A stretch of 64,000 nucleotides of DNA from Strongylocentrotus purpuratus (lineage: Eukaryota > Echinodermata > Echinoidea > Camarodonta > Strongylocentrotidae), in assembly GCF_000002235.5 (NCBI RefSeq), contig NW_022145606.1:18244254-18308253 (forward strand), given 5' to 3'. A model generated the notes under the pieces. The model was given only the letters and a program-made list of their open reading frames with translations. It was not told the origin of the DNA and did not search any database. A program made the position numbers and the translations under genes. Shown piece after piece: positions 61,475 to 64,000 of this stretch. Within the stretch, counting starts at the first letter, position 1; each line of letters begins with the position of its first letter.

Positions 61475-64000
61475 ACTTCGCTTGCCCTGGCCCCTGAAGG
61501 TTAAGGGTGTGCAATTCAAGACTATTCACGGGCCAGCATTTTAAGAATTTATGAAATGTTCTCCATGGGTATAGAGGGCTATATAAAATGCCTCACGGGT
61601 TTAGCAGTGTAGGCAACTAGCCCAAAGGGTCAAGTAGTATCCGGGCAACCCAGAAATACTTCGCTTGACCTGGCCCGTGAAGATTAAGGGTGTGCAATTC
61701 AAGGCTATTCACGGGCAAGCATTTCAAGAATTTCTGAAATGTACTCCATGGGTATAGAGGGCTATAGAAAATGCCTCACGCCTTAATAGGAGCATGCAAC
61801 TAGCCCAAAAGGTCAAGTACTATCCGGGCAACCCAGAAATACTTCGCTTGCCCTGACCCCTGAAGGTTAAGGGTGTGCAATTCAAGACTATTCACGGGCA
61901 AGCATTTTAAGAATTTATGAAATGTACTCCATGGGTATAGAGGGCTATAGAAATTGCCTCAGGGCTCTAGCGGTGTGGGCAACTAGCCCAAAGGGTCAAG
62001 TAGTATCTGGGCAACCCAGAAATACTTCGCTTGCCCTGGCCCATGAACGTTAAAGATGTGCAATTCAAGACTATTCATGGGAAAGCATTTCAAGAATTTA
62101 TGAAATGTACTCCATGGGTATAGAGGGCTATATAAAATGCCTCACGGCTTTAGCGGTGAAGGCAACTAGCCCAAAGGATCAAGTAGTATCTGGGCAACCC
62201 AGAATTTATTCACTTGCCCTGGCCCATGAAGGTTAAGGATGTCTAAATAAAGGTTTTTCACGGGCAAACATTTACACACATTTTGAAATATACTCCATGG
62301 GTATAGAGGGCTATATAAAATGCCTCACGGCTTTAGCAGCGTAGGCAACTAGCCCAAAGGGTCAAGTAGTATCTGGGTAACTCAGAAATACTTCACTTGC
62401 CCTTGCCCGTGAAGATGAAGGGTGTGCAATTCAAGACTATTCACGGGCAACCATTTCAAGAATTTCTGAAATGTACTCCATGGGTATAGAGGGCTATATA
62501 AAATGCCTCACGGCTTTAGCGGTGTGGGCAACTAGCCCAAAGGGTGAAGTAGTATCCGGGCAACTCAGAAATACTTCACTTGCCCTGGCCAATGAAGGTT
62601 AAAGATGTCTAAATCAAGGTTTTTCACGGGCAATCATTTACACAAATTTTGAAATATACTCCATGGGTATAGAGGGTTATATAAAAAGGCTCACGGCTTT
62701 AACAGAGTAGGCAACTAACCCAAAGGGTCAAGTAGTATCCGGGCAACCCAGAAATACTTCACTTGCCCTGGCCCATGAAGGTTAAAGATGTCTTAATTAA
62801 GGTTTTTCACGGGCAATCATTTACACAAATTTTGGAATATACTCCATGGGTATAGAGGGCTATATAAAATGCCTCATGGCTTGAGCAGTGTGGGCAACTA
62901 GCCCAAAGGGTCAAGTAGTATCCGGGCAACCTAGAAATACTTCACTTTCCCTGGCCCGTGAAGATAAAGGGTGTGCAATTCAAGACTATTCACGGGCAAG
63001 CTTTTAAGAATTTATGAAATGTACTCCATGGGTATAGATGGCTATATAAAATGCCTCACGGCTTTAGCAGTGTAGGCAACTAGCCCAAAGGGTCAAGTAG
63101 TATTCGGGCAACCCAGAAATACTTCGCTTATCCTGGCCCGTGAAGATTAAGGGTGTGCAATTCAAGACTATTCACGGGCAAGCATTTCAGGAATTTCTGA
63201 AATGTACTCCATGGGTATAGAGGGCTATATAAAATCCCTCGCGGCTTTAGCAGTGTAGGCAACTAGCCCAAAGGGTCAAGTAGTATCCGGGCAACCCAGA
63301 AATACTTCGTTTGCCCTGACCCCTGAAGGTTAAGGGTGCGCAATTCAAGACTATTCACGGGCAAGCATTTTAAGAATTTATGAAATGTACTCCATGGGTA
63401 TAGAGGGCTATTTAAAATGCCGCACGGCTTAAGCAGTGTAGGCAACTAGCCCAAAGGGTCAAGTAGTATCCGGGCAACCCAGAAATACTTCGCTTGTTCT
63501 GGCCCTTGAAGGTTAAGGGTGTGCAATTCAAGACTATTCACGGGCAAGCATTTCAGGAATTTTTGAAATGTACTCCATGGGTATAGAGGGCTATATAAAA
63601 TGCCTCACGGCTTGAGCAGTGTGGGCAACTAGCCCAAAGGGTCAAGTAGTATCTGGGCAACCCAGAAATACTTCGCTTGCCCTGGCCCATGAACGTTAAA
63701 GATGTGCCATTCAAGACTATTCATGGGAAAGCATTTCAAGAATTTATGAAATGTACTCCATGGGTATAGAGGGCTATATAAAATGCCTCACGGCTTTAGC
63801 GGTGAAGGCAACTAGCCCAAAGGATCAAGTAGTATCCCGGCAACCCAGAAATTATTCACTTGCCCTGGCCCATGAAGGTTAAGGATGTCTAAATTAAGGT
63901 TTTTCACGGGCAAACATTTACACACATTTTGAAATATACTCCATGGGTATAGAGGGCTATATAAAATGCCTCACGGCTTTAGCAGTGTAGGCATCTAGCC
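61475..64000 (-). repeat. Satellite A array, minus orientation (about 14 monomers, runs off the window)
   Basis: The landmark agagggcta recurs at 61,573, 61,756, 61,939 and 62,122, exactly 183 bp apart, and the units read as the reverse complement of satellite A. Both monomer classes are present. A 9-monomer periodicity (about 1,647 bp) is visible: the cccatgaacgttaaagatg monomer occurs at 62,040 and 63,688, each followed by the same neighbour with ttattcacttgccctgg and aaacatttacacacatttt. Subtypes m7, m6 and m5 of the plus array appear here in reversed order, with the same links (tgggcaactag, tagcggtgaaggcaac). Confidence 0.95.

Noticed and set aside
30108..61519. Dozens of 60-104-codon frames in satellite B, some repeated identically, with hydrophobic stretches
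   Set aside because: They lie on both strands over the same DNA, recur only because the HORs recur, change with unit order (110 and 196 are not multiples of 3) and resemble no family. The apparent hydrophobicity comes from T-rich codons.

Overview
The window is satellite DNA from end to end. I find no gene, RNA gene or intact autonomous transposon. Long tandem arrays, higher-order repeats (HORs) and a complete lack of coding potential point to a eukaryotic heterochromatic block, most plausibly centromeric or pericentromeric. I cannot name the species; nothing in the sequence lets me choose between plant, animal or other eukaryote. All open reading frames of 60-104 codons lie inside repeat units, recur with the repeats, appear on both strands and resemble no protein family I know.

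Three repeat families are present. Satellite A has a 183-bp monomer and occupies 1-29,328 on the plus strand, a short island at 32,785-33,250 (plus), and 61,475-64,000 on the minus strand. It has two monomer classes, which differ over about 60 bp, and multi-monomer HORs of 6-21 monomers. Satellite B is AT-rich, with a 110-bp unit and a 196-bp unit (110 plus about 86 bp). It fills 29,329-49,326 on the plus strand and 50,241-61,474 on the minus strand. Almost every B unit carries the perfect palindrome ATTGCGCAAT. Family C is a 0.9-kb linker at 49,327-50,240. It has one copy in plus orientation, then three or four copies in minus orientation, and is rich in the motif CCTAGGTTCGGACACATTAA.

The organising feature is a macro-dyad. 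Reading left to right the window is A+ B+ C+ | C- B- A-, and all three families change polarity at one point near 49.48 kb. The A- array carries the same ordered trio of monomer subtypes (m5-m6-m7) as A+, in inverted order, so the two outer arms share HOR ancestry. The B arms carry arm-specific variants and have different local HORs (835 and 2,233 bp on the left; 1,244, 528 and about 1,130 bp on the right). They have therefore been homogenised separately since the inversion, which argues against a simple fold-back assembly artefact.

Region by region: 1-17,173 is A with 4- to 9-monomer blocks that assemble into 13- and 21-monomer HORs. 17,174-28,190 is A with a young 12/9-monomer alternation (3,843-bp period). 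28,190-29,328 is a more diverged A edge. 29,329-49,326 is B+, interrupted by the A island. 49,327-50,240 is the C inversion centre. 50,241-61,474 is B-. 61,475-64,000 is A-. Both outer arrays run out of the window.
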